Origin: Atrichornis clamosus
Taxonomy: Eukaryota > Chordata > Aves > Passeriformes > Menuridae
Assembly: GCA_013400975.1 (NCBI GenBank)
Contig: WBMZ01003342.1
Coordinates: 62,001 to 126,000, forward strand
Reading direction: 5' to 3'
DNA length: 64,000 bases
In this document: in pieces, positions 33,027-44,165 of the stretch
Layout of the letters: each line of letters opens with the position of its first letter
Position numbering within the stretch: position 1 is the stretch's first letter
Made by a program: the position numbers and the translations under genes
Notes under the pieces: model-generated
What the model saw: the letters and a program-made list of their open reading frames with translations, nothing else
Databases searched by the model: none
Told to the model about the DNA's origin: nothing

Positions 33027-33094
33027 GATCACGGAATCACAGAACCTCCTGAGCTGGACAGGTCCCACAAGGATCAGCAGAGTCCAGCTCCTGA
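33027..33094 (-). mobile_element. CR1 LINE terminal fragment
   Basis: Antisense end of CR1: 'GATCACGGAATCACAGAACC', 'GAGCTGGACAGGTCCCACAAGGATCAGCAGAGTCCAGCTCCTG'. Only the last 70 bp or so are present. The 'ACCCACAAGGATCA..AGTCCAACTCCTG' type also occurs at 57441. Confidence 0.8.
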
Positions 33095-34150
33095 TTTATT
33101 CTGTGTTCTCAGTCTTGGGGTAATCTTCCCTCCAAAAAACAGACGAGCTCCTCAGTGAAAAAGGCGGATAGGGACAAGGAGAATGAAAGTTCTTGGAATA
33201 TTCAGAGTATGTCAAGCCCACGGAGGCCTGAGGATACTTTGGCATCCACACACATTGTGATTGAGTGACTGGAGGTTGTCTCCAAGACTGTTCTTGGTAG
33301 AGATATCCAAGTTTTCCAGCCCCCTTCCAACTTCCCCGTGATGTCTCCCTGCCATCTCCACGAGGACTCACCCCACAGGGAATGCCATGGAGGGTAAATC
33401 CACCAGTGTCCCTCAAATTCCTGTGGCCTTTCTGCCCCACCCTATCCACCCAGCAGGGCTGTGGGATCACTGCCTTTACCTTGGGAATACAAAGGGAATG
33501 TCCGGGAAACCCTTTCCTACAGAACCCCACGGCTGTGTCGGCACAATGTGAAGATCTTCCCACTCCATCCCTGCCCCTCTGCCTTCCTCACTGGGTTCCA
33601 GTCAGGATTAAATTAGGATTACATTTCTCAACCTCTTAAAAAACCCAGGAAAGGATGAAATGTGGGATTAGCAGTCTAGGGAAATCTGTTGGTGGCTCAG
33701 AGATCTTGACTGGGTAATACGGAGATTTTGGGAAATTAGGAGCTTGAAGTGCTGCTTACGGCTAAACCCCCTAATCCCTCGGATTCCCAAGTTCATGTGA
33801 AGAGCTGGAAGGTGCTGCAGGGCTCCCCTCTTTTCCCAGAGCTGGATATTTTTTACTGGATATTGCATTTCCCTGTGTGGTGGCTGTGAGCAGTCGGGGT
33901 CTCCTGGTGAGGCGCAGGAGGGGCCAATTTGGTCAAAAATTAGGGATTTGTGGAGCAATTAATTGGATTCCAGGATAAGGCTCTGCAGCACCTTGGTGGT
34001 GGCTCAGCTGGCAGGAAATGGGAAGGCGGAAGTGAAGTTTGATGGGATTGTTGGCAGCATTTCTGGGAAGGATCCAGCTGAGTTCTGCATGTCTTGACTT
34101 ATCATCCCTTGGTTCTGCATCCAGGAATTGCTCCCTCTGGCAGCACTTCC
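33095..34150. other. unique noncoding sequence
   Basis: No feature recognised. Confidence 0.4.
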
Positions 34151-34200
34151 ACAGAATCCCAGAGTGGTCGGGTTGGCCCAACATCCCTGCCATGGGTAGG
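34151..34200 (-). mobile_element. CR1 terminal fragment, left arm of an inverted pair
   Basis: Antisense CR1 end: ACAGAATCCCAGAGTGGTCG, 'GGTTGGCC' and 'CATCCCTGCCATGGGTAGGGAC'. It is joined without spacer to a sense CR1 fragment. Confidence 0.75.
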
Positions 34201-34346
34201 GACATCCCTGGAAGTGTCCAAGGCCAGGCTGGACAGGGCTTGCAGCAACCTGGAAAAGTGGGAGGTATCCCTGCCCATGGATGGAGTGGAATGAGATGAT
34301 CCTTAAAATCCTTTCCAGCTTAAATCATCCTGGGATTCTGTGGCTC
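34201..34346 (+). mobile_element. CR1 LINE 3' fragment, right arm of an inverted pair
   Basis: Sense CR1: 'CATCCCTGGAAGTGTCCAAGGCCAGGCTGG', 'GGGCTTGCAGCAACCTGG' and 'GGTATCCCTGCCCATGG', ending 'CATCCTGGGATTCTGTGGCT'. The left neighbour is an antisense CR1 end, so both arms carry a 3' terminus and point outward. Confidence 0.88.
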
Positions 34347-34892
34347 TCTGACCTAAATCCATCCCCAATCCATGAACTGGGTAAGCCCTCCCCTGCCTCA
34401 TGACCTCTGACTGGAATGTGGCACATTCCACGATTCAACCCCGTAATAACCAATCATAAATAACAACATCCCACTCTCCGTGTTCTACAAAAAGGGAATT
34501 TTCCCCGGGATGGGAGATGAAGCAGAAAGTGTTAACAGGAGAGCAGGTCCGTATCCACGCGCGGCTCCGTCCCTGCTCCGGGAGGCAGCGGGAAGCCGGC
34601 ACAGCCATGCATCTTTATTAGCAGTGGGAAGTGGAGTGGGAAGGACGGAGCAATTACTCTGCCGTACCTGTCCCAGGGACAGGTGTGTTGTGCCAGGAAT
34701 GTTGCTCTGGCTCCCCGAGATGGATGGAAATCATTACACTTCTGCCGAGTCAGCACGGCGACACTGATGCCGCATGATCCGGCTGGTGTTTGTTCCAGGG
34801 GGGAATACAGACCAGGAGCTGCTGGAAAACCAAGGGCACTGCTTAATAAATCTCTTCCTTAAAGATTTGGGGGAGGGGTTTATATTTAATGA
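34347..34892. other. unique noncoding sequence
   Basis: No feature recognised apart from a short CpG cluster near 34556-34605. Confidence 0.4.
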
Positions 34893-34940
34893 CCATTTTC
34901 AAGCCTTTTCTAACCCAAACCATTCTGTGATTCTGAGACC
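34893..34940 (+). mobile_element. CR1 LINE tail only
   Basis: Just the CR1 terminus in sense: 'CCTTTTCTAACCCAAACCAT' followed by TCTGTGATTCTGAG. It is an extremely 5'-truncated insertion. Confidence 0.65.
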
Positions 34941-36734
34941 TTCTCCACCAGGACAGGTGGGAAAGTTAATAGGAATTAGGAAAAGGTGGGAATTTAGAAC
35001 AAATTAGTTAAATGAAGGCACTGTAGAAACAGCTACATTTGGAATTCAAGTGACATTAATGAGAAATAGCTTGGTTTCCTGGGAGTTAAACTGAGTGAAA
35101 GCCATTCCAATGCTGAGTCGGGATGTGCTCAGACACTCCCTCTAGGAGTCCCCATGGATTGGGACATTACCATTTAATAAAACACATTCCCACAGTTTGG
35201 CTGCTGTTTGGATTGGTGCAGCCATTCTTTTTCATTCCTAAGGCTGCCTGTCACCTGGCAGTGTGGATGGGTGTGGGATGGGTATGGATGGGTATGGATG
35301 TGCCAGAGGCTGGGGCTCAGGTGTGGGTCAGCGCTGGGCACTGCCACGGAAAGTGGGTAATGCCAGGTGTGCAGGAGCTCCTTGGCACCAGGTGTGATGG
35401 ATTCGTGGAGCAGGATACCTCCAATTACCGGACTTCAAGGGCTGAAATCTGGATTTTATTCCGTAGCTGAAAGAAAACTCCCCCTTAATGCAGAATTACA
35501 GAAAGGAGCCTCAGAGTCAGGGAAAACAGCAACCATTGTGCTTTTCCTTGGAAGTTCCCTTAAAAGATTTAATTTATATTTTTGATGATGAGTGAATTTT
35601 TTTTTTACTTAATAAAAAGAAGAAAAATTAATCAGCTGTCAATGCTGCAAATTTAAATTCCCTATTCACTAATGTTTAATAATCCCATTCCATAATAATG
35701 CATTAAGGAGGAATATAAGCCAACCCACTTCATTTGGCTTTGGTCTGCCTGAGGACTGGCACTTGAATCCTCCAGATGAAAGGCTCCCACTTTTATCCCT
35801 CAAACTCCTCTGTCAGCCCCTGAAACTAAAGGACTTGAAGGAGAATAATTGGCTCTTTAGAGGAGAAGAGCCCAACAATGTCCTCGCTGCCTCTCGAGTT
35901 CTCTCCCGCATCTGTCTCTGTGTTCCCTGCTTTGTAGAAATAAATTAAATAATGGGACCTACAGGATTAGATCACAAAAATATTCTCCCTTTACACTTTG
36001 TTCCAAATTAATTTCCAGATGGCTGTTCTGGCTGCGGAGAAGATCCCGGGCTGTGTGGACCGGGAATGGGAGGGGGACCCATCCCTCCCTCCACCTTTGT
36101 CCAGATTAATCGCCAAGACACTGCAAGATGTTGTCCCTAAAAAAATGTGAGTAGAGGGGTGTGTTTTTCCCCCATATTTTGAATTTGCAGAGCTCTGAGG
36201 GGAAATGTCAGGAAACAGAGGCAAAATCCTTGTTTCCTGCCCAGAGGCAGGCTCAGAACCCCGTGTTCCTCTGGCTGAAATCCATGTGTGGAAAGGATTT
36301 ACACCCTCAGAAGGGCTGTTTCCATCACCCCCCAAAGAGAATGAAAAGCTGCGGAATTCCAAACCAGCCTTTCCTGCTTTTCCTCCCGCTCACCTCAGTT
36401 TAGCACTCCACTAATTATTGGGATTTTTCCCTGTGACTCCTTTTAAGCTCAGAAGTGACCGAGGCCCCAAAGACAGGGGAGCTCAGTTCCCTTTTGACAC
36501 CAAGAGGTCCTGGGGTTTGTGTGTGTCTGGTTTTGTTTCGTGGCTGGATGTGAAAGGGAGCCGCTCTTCCTGGCAAGAGCTTTCCAAACAGGATGCTGGG
36601 ATAATCCAAAAAGGATGCTTCCCCCGCTCCCCTCACTGACGGGGAGGAACGGAAAACAGGCTGTGTACGGGTGAGGAATCCTAATGGCTCCCAAATGTCC
36701 TGACACCAAAAGCCCTTCCCACCTGGGGAGTGGA
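34941..36734. other. unique noncoding sequence
   Basis: It includes the short GGTATGGATG repeat at 35261 and AT-rich low-complexity DNA at 35575-35740 (a T9 run near 35600, ATTAAGGAGG, AATAATGCATTAAGG). No exon recognised. Confidence 0.4.
35261..35302 (+). repeat. short (GGTATGGATG)n-type tandem repeat
   Basis: About four imperfect 10-bp units (GTGGATGGGTGTGGGATGGG, then GGTATGGATG twice). It resembles in composition the larger minisatellite at 19122 but is a separate small array. Confidence 0.8.
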
Positions 36735-36835
36735 CATCAAACGGCTCCGCCGGGCGCAGGACCACCCGTGTCCGAGGGGCTGCGTCCAGAGGCGCTTCCT
36801 CCGGGAGAGCCCCGGAGCCGGGATGCACTTGGGTG
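36735..36835. promoter_or_regulatory. short CpG-dense patch
   Basis: About a dozen CpG in 100 bp (CGGCTCCGCCGGGCGC, GTCCGAGGGGCTGCGTCC, GGCGCTTCCTCCGGG). It is shorter than a standard CpG island. No associated exon found. Confidence 0.3.
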
Positions 36836-36947
36836 CAGATCCATGACATCTGTTACAGCTTGAACTGAGGTAAGCCTGGCTGTACAATAAAACATTGAGC
36901 CTGAATTCACTGATTACTCACAGGGAATCCATAAATGTTCCCAGGCG

Positions 36948-37051
36948 TTTCTGGAGCAACCTGCTGTGGCGGAAGGCATTCCTGCCCATGGCAAAGGGCT
37001 GGAATGAGATGGGCTCTAAGGTCCCTCCCAAGAGCCCATTCCATGATCCTG
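36948..37051 (+). mobile_element. CR1 LINE 3' fragment
   Basis: Sense CR1: 'CTGGAGCAACCTGCTGTGG', 'GGCATTCCTGCCCATGGCAAAGGGCTGGAATGAGATG' and 'AAGGTCCCTCCCA', ending CATTCCATGATCCTGAG. It is about 100 bp long. Confidence 0.85.
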
Positions 37052-37735
37052 AGCCGGTGTCGGCTCTGGGATCCCACCACCCACCTGTGGGCTCAGACAA
37101 TGGTGGGGACAGGTGAGACCATGGCTGGATCCCTGTGTATCCAAGAGGGATGCACAGGTGGCTCCTGCTGGAGGGCCGGGAGCTGCCCGGTGTCGGAGCA
37201 GTCGGGAGCAGGGGCCTTCCTGACAGACCTGTGCCTTTAAATGCAGCTCGTGAGGAATGCAAGGAATAGTTTTTTATATTAACAAGAAGTCAAAACTCGT
37301 CTCTGAACCCCAGATTTTGAGAGGGCTAAATCTGAATTCCCTCTGCTCCAATGCTTCTATAATATCCCTTGATTTCTCCCAAGCAATCTGACGGCATGTG
37401 AAAGTCATTCTTATTTTTACCCTCCTTATCCATATGAAAAAGGAAACACAGTCCATTTGCTGCAAGCCCCTCAGCATCTGCTGATTTGTCAGTTTTATTT
37501 AGCTAAGAAGCGTTCACTGGGGCTGCAGAGGGGCCTCTCACACGGCCTGGCTGCACAAAATTCCTCCGACTGGAGCAGCGGGAGCGGCTCCGATGGTGCA
37601 GGAATTAAGATGTGCTTTGCCACGGCCAGGATGGCCCAGAAACACTGGGGGAGTTGGGCACTTCGGACCAGTGGAGTGGGGGTGGGAGGGGGGAAAGCAG
37701 GGAGCGTGGGGAAAATATTGCTGCACTTTGAGCAT
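37052..37735. other. unique noncoding sequence
   Basis: No feature recognised. Confidence 0.4.
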
Positions 37736-38262
37736 CGCAGAATCCCGGGATTGTTTAGGTTGGAAAAGACCTCCAGGAGCACCGAGTCCAACCCGGGACT
37801 GATCCCCACCTTGTCACCAGCCCAGAGCACAGAGTGCCACGCCCAGTCCGTCCCTGGACACCTCCAGGGATGGGGACCCCACCACCTCCCTGGGCAGCCC
37901 TCTCCATGAGGAAATTCTTCCCGATGTCCATCCTGACCCTCCCCTGGCACAGCTGAGGCCGTTCCCTCTCACCCTGTCCCTGTTCCCTGGGAGCAGAGCC
38001 CGACCTGCCCTGACTGCCCCCCTCCTGTCGGAGAGTTGTGGAGATTGGGAATGTCCCCCCCGAGCCTCCTTTTCTCCAGGCTGAGCCCTCCCAGCTCCCT
38101 CGGCTGCTCCTGATGCTCCAAACCCTTCCCTGGACATGCTCCAGCCTCTCCAGGTCTTTCCTGTCATGAGGAGCCCAAAACTGTCCCCAGGGTGTGAGGT
38201 TTGGCACTGCCCCGGTCCTGCTGCCACCCTGGGGCGACACAATCCAGGTCCACTGGCCTTGG
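37736..38262 (-). mobile_element. long CR1 LINE 3' copy, second subfamily
   Basis: Antisense CR1 of about 525 bp: 'GCAGAATCCCGGGATTG', 'GGTTGGAAAAGACCTCCAGGAGCACCGAGTCCAACC', 'CCTGGACACCTCCAGGGATGGGGACCCC', 'CTCCCTGGGCAGCCC', 'CATCCTGACCCTCCCCTGGCAC', 'CCAGGCTGAGCCCTCCCAGC' and 'GGTCTTTCCTGTCATGAGGAGCCC', ending 'GGTCCACTGGCCTTGG'. It alignes with 27610-28165 in the same order and shares its subfamily. Confidence 0.93.
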
Positions 38263-38999
38263 ATGGAGATGCATTTTTACCAATCTCATCCCATCTTTCC
38301 AATCTCTCCCTTGTCACAGCTCTCCCTCCCTCGAGCTGCAATTTTATTTTCGGGATGCTCCACAATTGCTTGTTCACCAACATGGCTCTAATCTTGGCCA
38401 GGATTTTCCCTCTCCTTATGGTGTCTGGGAAACAGAGCTGCGGGATGGCCTGGAAGTTCCCAGCAGTTTGTGCTGCTCAGCTCCAGCTGCTGGACCTGGA
38501 GGCTGGAGCTTGGCTAGGCCGGGCTTGGATAGTCTTCCTCTTGAAACCCTGGAGTGAAGAGCTGACGGACACAGCACTGACGGCATTAACTCTTTGGAGC
38601 CCCCTGAAACATTGGATCCGCTCTTTCCCTAATATTACGGAATAAAAAGGTGCTTTTCCCACAAGAAACACTTACCCTGAGCATCCTCTCCAAAGCTCCT
38701 CTTTGCAACGAGGGATGAACAGTGCTACTGGCTCGGAAAATGTCAGTGGCCACTGGCAATAATTTCAGGAATGGGCTTGGGATCAGCTCCCACAGATCCT
38801 TCTCCCGTTGTTGCAGCCCTTTCCCATCACCTGCCTGTGAACAGCCTTGCAGGGGCTGCTGAGCCATGAGTTACTGGCAAGTGACACAAAACCAGTGCTC
38901 AAACCTTAAGAGCAGCTGTAGAACATTTAGCACAGGGAATAAATAGATATAAAACACGCTGGAATTTTATTTCCCTTTGCATCCGCGCTTTTTAAAGCC
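38263..38999. other. unique noncoding sequence
   Basis: No feature recognised. Confidence 0.4.
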
Positions 39000-39470
39000 C
39001 CCCAAAAAAGGGAGCTGGCCTTTAAGCCTTCAATTAATTGAACAAAGATTTCAAAATTGTTCAATTGGTTTCATTAGGAAGTGTATAATAGAATAATAAA
39101 GTAAAACAAATGATATAAAGCAGACCCACTAATTAGCTCTACATGATTGATACAGCTTTGGACGAGGCATTTGATCTCCAACAAAATGCAGTTCCTTGTT
39201 AAGAGGATTTTTAATTGATGTGCAGAGAGGTATTAGATGATGTTGGAAAATAATTACTCCAAAGCTACTCATGCATTTGGCTGAACATAACAAATGAAGT
39301 TTGGGCTCTGGATCTGGCGGAGTGGACACATGCTAATTAATAATGAGAGGAACAAGCATCTTCCAGGGGTTTTTAACCCAGTGTTTACCAGGAGATTGCG
39401 TCGCAATTATGCTCCATAATGAGCTTGTCATCGAAACAAAATCCACATTACTCAGATGTCAGCCGAGATT
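39000..39470. promoter_or_regulatory. extended AT-rich candidate regulatory element
   Basis: About 470 bp of non-repetitive AT-rich DNA. It has a perfect 14-bp palindrome TTCAATTAATTGAA (39029-39042) followed directly by AACAAAG, a SOX/TCF-type core. Further on are CACTAATTAGCTC, TTTTTAATTGATG, GCTAATTAATAATGAG and CAATTATGC. Many homeodomain-type cores occur together without any coding frame. This is strong by texture, but conservation was not tested. Confidence 0.42.
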
Positions 39471-39848
39471 GGGAATGGCGCAGCCCAGCCCCGCGTTCCG
39501 TTCTTCCTGCAGATGGGAACGGGCTGCAAACCAACCATGGCTGCAGCCAGCGCTCTGCTGCCCTGGGAATTCTGGGAAGGGCACAGGGACCCTCCTCTCC
39601 TTGCTTCCCACTGGGAAACGTGCCACCAGAAGGGTGGAAATGCTCCAGTTTATTCAAAGAGTCTGGCTGTGCGCAGGCCCTGCAGGTGGGAAGCCTTGGA
39701 CAGGGTGGTGGGAGCACCCCCTGAGCAGGATCAGTCTCCAGGGCAACCGCTCGGGCACTTCCAGCAGCCCTGGAGTCATGGCAGTTTCACTGGAAAATAA
39801 CAAACCTCCCGAGAGCCGGCTGCTTGTGATCCAAGGAGTCCCACAGAG

Positions 39849-40016
39849 ATTCCCCATCCCTGGAAGTGTTCCAGGGCAGGCTGGATGGGGCTTGGAGCAA
39901 CCTGGAATAGTGGCAGGTGTCCCTGCCCATGGCAGGGGGTGGAATGGGATGAGCTTTAAGGTCCCTTCCACCCGCAGCAGAAGCCATGGAATGGTTTATT
40001 CCATGATTCCATGATT
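39849..40016 (+). mobile_element. CR1 LINE 3' fragment
   Basis: Sense CR1: 'CCCCATCCCTGGAAGTGTTCC', 'GGGGCTTGGAGCAACCTGG', 'GGTGTCCCTGCCCATGGCAGGGGGTGGAATGGG' and 'AAGGTCCCTTCCACCC'. Before the tail CATGATTCCATGATTT there is a segment of about 20 bp (GCAGCAGAAGCC) not found in the other copies. Confidence 0.92.
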
Positions 40017-40739
40017 TACTTGGTGGACAATCCCCCAGGGATGGCTCCTGTTCACCTGCAGCAGCAGGAGCAGCCAGAGGTACTTTTATCCCTGGAAACT
40101 CAGCTGAATCCTCTAGATTCTGCTGGTCCTTGGAAACCAAAGCAACTCTTAAACCTTTGCTACTTTCCAGGCAAAAGTCCATTTTGATTTAGCATGGAAT
40201 GAGGAATGAACAAAACCCAGCTCAATTCCAAAAATCCCTTTGGGTTTGGATGCTCCGTTCCCAGTGCGAAGAGCAGGCTGGACTTCCCAGCCTGGGAAAA
40301 GGTGTTTTGAAATCCAGGGATTATTTAAGGCAAGTGGAGTTCCTGCATGCAAACATTCCTAATTCACTGGCTGGCCAAGTGTCACTCCTTTGTCATGTGC
40401 CACATTCCCTGGAGCTCCAGACAATCCGCATCCCGCTTTGGGAGACGAGCGGTCGGATTTCGCGAGCGATGCCAAAAGTCTCACTTTTCCTCCTTGAAAG
40501 AAATGCCTCTGACACTTCCCAGCCATGGCTTTCTATTTGTACTGAAATGTGTGTTCTGTGGGTGAGAGTGCGGCGTGGTTGGAACAGTTGTCAGGAGTTT
40601 TATTTTGGGAGAAGACAGAGAGGATTTGGTGAGATAATGAAGAGTTTGCGAAGTTTCCCGGAGAAACGAGAAAGGCCCAAACCGGCGGCTTCTGCTCACA
40701 GGCGCCTTTTCCACTCATTCCTCGTTTGCCACCTCCTCC
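40017..40739. other. unique sequence with a long but unassigned open frame
   Basis: A plus-strand frame of 209 codons (40199-40828) runs through non-repeat DNA of only moderate GC. It has no domain, signal peptide or family resemblance that I recognise. Its last third crosses an AT-rich block with TTAATTAATGG, which looks regulatory rather than coding. Confidence 0.35.
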
Positions 40740-40960
40740 TCCTCCTCTGGTTTATAAATCTGTTAATTAATGGTGTTTATTCTCCTGCCGGCCTCGCCCG
40801 GGGAAGGGCTTTGGGATTATATTATTAGGAAGCGATGATAACGCCTGTGGGAAAAGGTATCATTGTGTGTGTGGGCTCCCCCATCGCCATGGAAACAGGC
40901 AAATATTTGCAGACCTCCACTCCCAATTAATACCTCCCTTATTATATAAAGTCTGGATGG
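40740..40960. promoter_or_regulatory. candidate regulatory element with RFX-like site
   Basis: It contains CTGTTAATTAATGG, GGGATTATATTATTAGG and CCCAATTAATACC, plus ATCGCCATGGAAAC at 40883-40896. That last motif differs from the RFX X-box consensus GTTNCCATGGNAAC at two left-arm positions and keeps a perfect CCATGG centre and AAC end. Non-repetitive. Confidence 0.35.
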
Positions 40961-42283
40961 GGAGAATTCCCGGGGACAGTTTCCTTACGTGTGTACCAGG
41001 CTCATCAAATGGCTCCGGGAATTTAAGGCTCCATCCCGTCGGAGCCCTTTCCCAACCAGCCATTTCAGCAGCGTGCGACTGGAACGCAAGTCCTGGGAAT
41101 TCTTTTTAAACCTGGTGGTTCCCACTTCGGGGAAAAGAGTGTTGGAACAAAGACATTTCTCCCTGGAGGGAGGGATGCAGACCCAGCACTCACTGATAGT
41201 GTGGTATCAGAGTCCTGGGGACCAGGGTGCACCTGCTGGGAGAACTTCTGGACCAGAGGAATTCGGATTCCAGGATTCCATGAGCACTCTGACGTCCAGT
41301 GACAAATTGAGATGCCAGGAGAGAGGAGACACAGGTGTGTTTTGATGCCTGAAACTCTGCACTGTTACAGAACTTCCTAGAGGATGGAATGTTCTTCTGC
41401 ATGGAATTCTCTATTGGAAAAAAATCTTCATGCCTGGGTTTGTAGCCCATGTTGGAATTCTCTCCAGTAGCTGGGAGGAATCCCACAGTCCTCACAGACC
41501 ACAGAGCGGAGGGTGCCCTGGCAGGGATGGAGGAAGGCAGCGGGTGGGAGAGGGAAGCTCCAGGCACAGCCGAGGCTCAGGAGCCGGAGCTTGGCCAGCC
41601 GGGAAGGATTCCTTGGGATGGCTCCCAAGGGCAGTGAGGCAGAAGGAAGCGCTGAAGGAAGGGAGTGGAGCCGCTCCTGGTGATCTGCAGGGCCTTGGGG
41701 CATCTCTCGGAACATCTGCAGCCACCTCGGGCAAAATCCTCTCCCCACTGAATGGAAAATCTGCTGCTGACCTCGAAACGGCCACGACTCCATCCGGGAG
41801 CTGCCAGGCTGTGGCACATGGACGTGGCAGGGACCATCCCGATCCAGGGCTGGAAGGAAAAGGGGACGGAACACCTGAAAGGAGAAGGGCTGGAGAGCTG
41901 CACTTTTCCCTGCTCTGTTGTTTGCCAGGGGAATTTTTCTCCAGGGAGAACTATTCTGAATCCAGCTGGGTTTCACAAGCGAATGCTGTCATGGCTGTGC
42001 CCAAGGCCCTGAGTCAGTGTCAGTCCATGCCACAGAATCAGCACACGTGGCGCTTTTCCAGAGGTCTGGATGAGGGACACGGGGAGCTGGAGCTCCGCAG
42101 GCAGCCACTCAGCGCTGCCGGGAGCCCCCTGCTGCTGTCAGCCTGTCCTGGGGTGGCAAATCCAGCAGCTCAGGTGGCATTCCACAAGGTGGAGTGCTTG
42201 GAGCCTGCCTCGTCATGCTTTGGATTTAACTTCCATCATAAAAACAGGTATTTTGCAAATAATGCTGCAGTAAGACCATAAAA
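40961..42283. other. unique sequence with long overlapping open frames
   Basis: Plus-strand 283 codons (41430-42281) and minus-strand 182 codons (41428-41976) occupy the same DNA. Both are Ser/Gly/Pro-rich and have no recognised motif. Simultaneous openness on both strands points to stop-poor composition, not a gene. Confidence 0.4.
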
Positions 42284-42357
42284 CCATGGAATCACAGGAT
42301 CCCCTGAGTTGGAAGATGCTCTTGGAGGTCTTTTTCAACCTAAATGATTCTGTGAGC
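42284..42357. mobile_element. two CR1 termini joined back to back
   Basis: Left half antisense (ACCATGGAATCACAGGATCC, 'CCTGAGTTGGAAGA') and right half sense ('GGAGGTCTTTTTCAACCTAA', ATGATTCTGTGAG), with no body between. Both are 3' ends, pointing outward, about 35 bp each. Confidence 0.7.
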
Positions 42358-42539
42358 CCGGGGTTTGTATTTTGAGTGCCAAAAGGGTCAGTTCTACCTT
42401 GTGCTTTCCCAGGAATCCGGGCATGTGCATCCCAGGGCCTGGTTCTCTTAGTGAAGGGATCTCTGGTTTCTTTATTCCCTCTTCCAAGGAACCCGAAGAT
42501 TGACTTGCAATTTGTCACAGTGACAGAGTTGGGTTCCTG

Positions 42540-42620
42540 GATGGGGAATGTTTCAATCAAGCAGCAATTAATGCATTGTGAAGCACTCGAGGTAATTGTG
42601 TAATGAGCACCACATTACCT
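42540..42620. promoter_or_regulatory. short AT-rich candidate element
   Basis: TTTCAATCAAGC, GCAATTAATGCATTG, GGTAATTGTG and CATTACC lie together in non-repetitive DNA. Homeodomain-type cores only, so weak evidence. Confidence 0.25.
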
Positions 42621-43355
42621 GGAGTAGGAACACATTTCACAGCTAAAGCAGCAGGGAGAACAATCGGCCTTTGCCGGGTTGTTTTTGGGTGTGAGATGTG
42701 CCAAGGCAGTGTCAGGCCACACTGCAGAAATCCATGGATTCCCACCTTTCCTGAGCTGTGTGACGAGGGTACAGTGTTCTTCCCAATCCAGAGGGTTGTT
42801 GACAGTGCAGCCCCAAGCTGAGCCTGCTCCATCCAGCTGGACTTTGCTACTTCTTGGAGCAGGCCCAGTTAGAGCACCCCAAAGGAATCGGCTCCACAGC
42901 CTGAGGGGCTCAGAGGAATCTTGGCATTCCAGCATTAAATCATTCCCACAGGTCACGCCCAGGGAGAAGGAGAGGGGGGACAATACGCCAGTGTCATGGA
43001 GGGAAGAGTCTGGGTGGTGTCTGCTCCTACAGGGCCCCCGTGCTCTCTGCCCGCACTGGATGTGGAGGGGAGTTTCCCACTGCAGGGCAGTGTCCGGCTC
43101 GCTAATCCCACTTTTCCAGAGCTGGCAGGGACAGGGAGTAAAGCATCTGCCCCAGAAGCCCCCAAACCTCTCCGTGTGTGGCTCACTCCACACCTCATCC
43201 GTGTTCTCCCCTCGCTTCCAAGAGCGCCTGGAGATGGGCCCAGTTCCACAGGGCAGATAATCCTCAACTCCCTCCGGCAGCAAGTATCCCTGTGGGGAGG
43301 AAAAGCACAACCTGACCATTTGGTTTTCAAGGAAAATGTTTCCTTTTTGAAAAAA

Positions 43356-43447
43356 GGGGACCTGGGATAGTGGAAGGTGTCCCTCCCTGAGAGTTGGAAT
43401 GAGATGAGCTTTGAGATCCCTCCCCACCCAGCCGATCCTGGGACTTG
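43356..43447 (+). mobile_element. CR1 LINE terminal fragment
   Basis: Sense CR1: 'GGACCTGGGATAGTGGAAGG', 'TGTCCCTCCCTGAGAG', 'GGAATGAGATGAGCTTTGAGATCCCTCCCCACCC' and a decayed tail (GATCCTGGGACTTG). Confidence 0.85.
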
Positions 43448-44165
43448 CTGATCCCACAGATCCTACTTGGCCTTCCCAAAGAATCATCCCAGCTCTGGGA
43501 CTTTAAGAGGAAAGAATCACCCTGCCATCAGGTCCACCGCTTTTCATGGTGCTCCCGCGAGCTGCTGAGCAAGGCAAGTCCCCCCTGTGTTTGCACCTTT
43601 ACCTTTGAAAGATGCTGATCGCATTTTCTCCTTCAGGCCGTTCCTCTCAGCTGCTGGAGTTTATTCAATCCCGGGCGGTGCACAAGGAAAATCAATAAAA
43701 AGCATTTATTATCAAGTAGCCGAGATTAAAAGAACTGGGAGAGCAAGGATGCACACTTCACACAAAATGTGATTTATGCTCTGCAGAGGGGAAAACACGC
43801 AGTAAGCAGAACAGCAACTCTGATTGTCTTGCCAGTGAATCGCTGGCCTGCTTTGGGTGCACTTAACAGGCAGCAAAATATTCCTTAACAGCTTCCATTT
43901 AGTGTTTTATTATCGTGTGGCTCAGGTCAGTAACATCTCTCCTGCTAGCAGGGACCTGCATCAGCTCAGCAAAGTGGCTGCCTCAGTTTCCAACATTTCC
44001 ACTCATTCCCCAAGCCCACGGGAAGGCTCCTCCTTCCCACATACCCTCAATTCCAGGGGCGTGGGATCTCAGCCCCACGGGAGCGTCACCGCTTCCGTCC
44101 CCACCAGGGACCAACAAAGAGCTTCAAAACAGGGGATCTGAGACTCCTCCCGACCAGCAGACTCG
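43448..44165. other. unique noncoding sequence
   Basis: No feature recognised. AT-rich ATTTATTATCAAGTAGCC near 43700 may belong to a weak regulatory patch. Confidence 0.4.

Noticed and set aside
41430..42281. 283-codon plus-strand open frame outside repeats
   Set aside because: Low-complexity Ser/Gly/Pro/Arg content, a long frame on the opposite strand, and no family match I can name. It ends about at a CR1 terminus.
42615..43487. 290-codon minus-strand open frame
   Set aside because: It overlaps a CR1 fragment at 43356-43447 and a 193-codon plus-strand frame. The composition is typical of stop-poor noncoding DNA.
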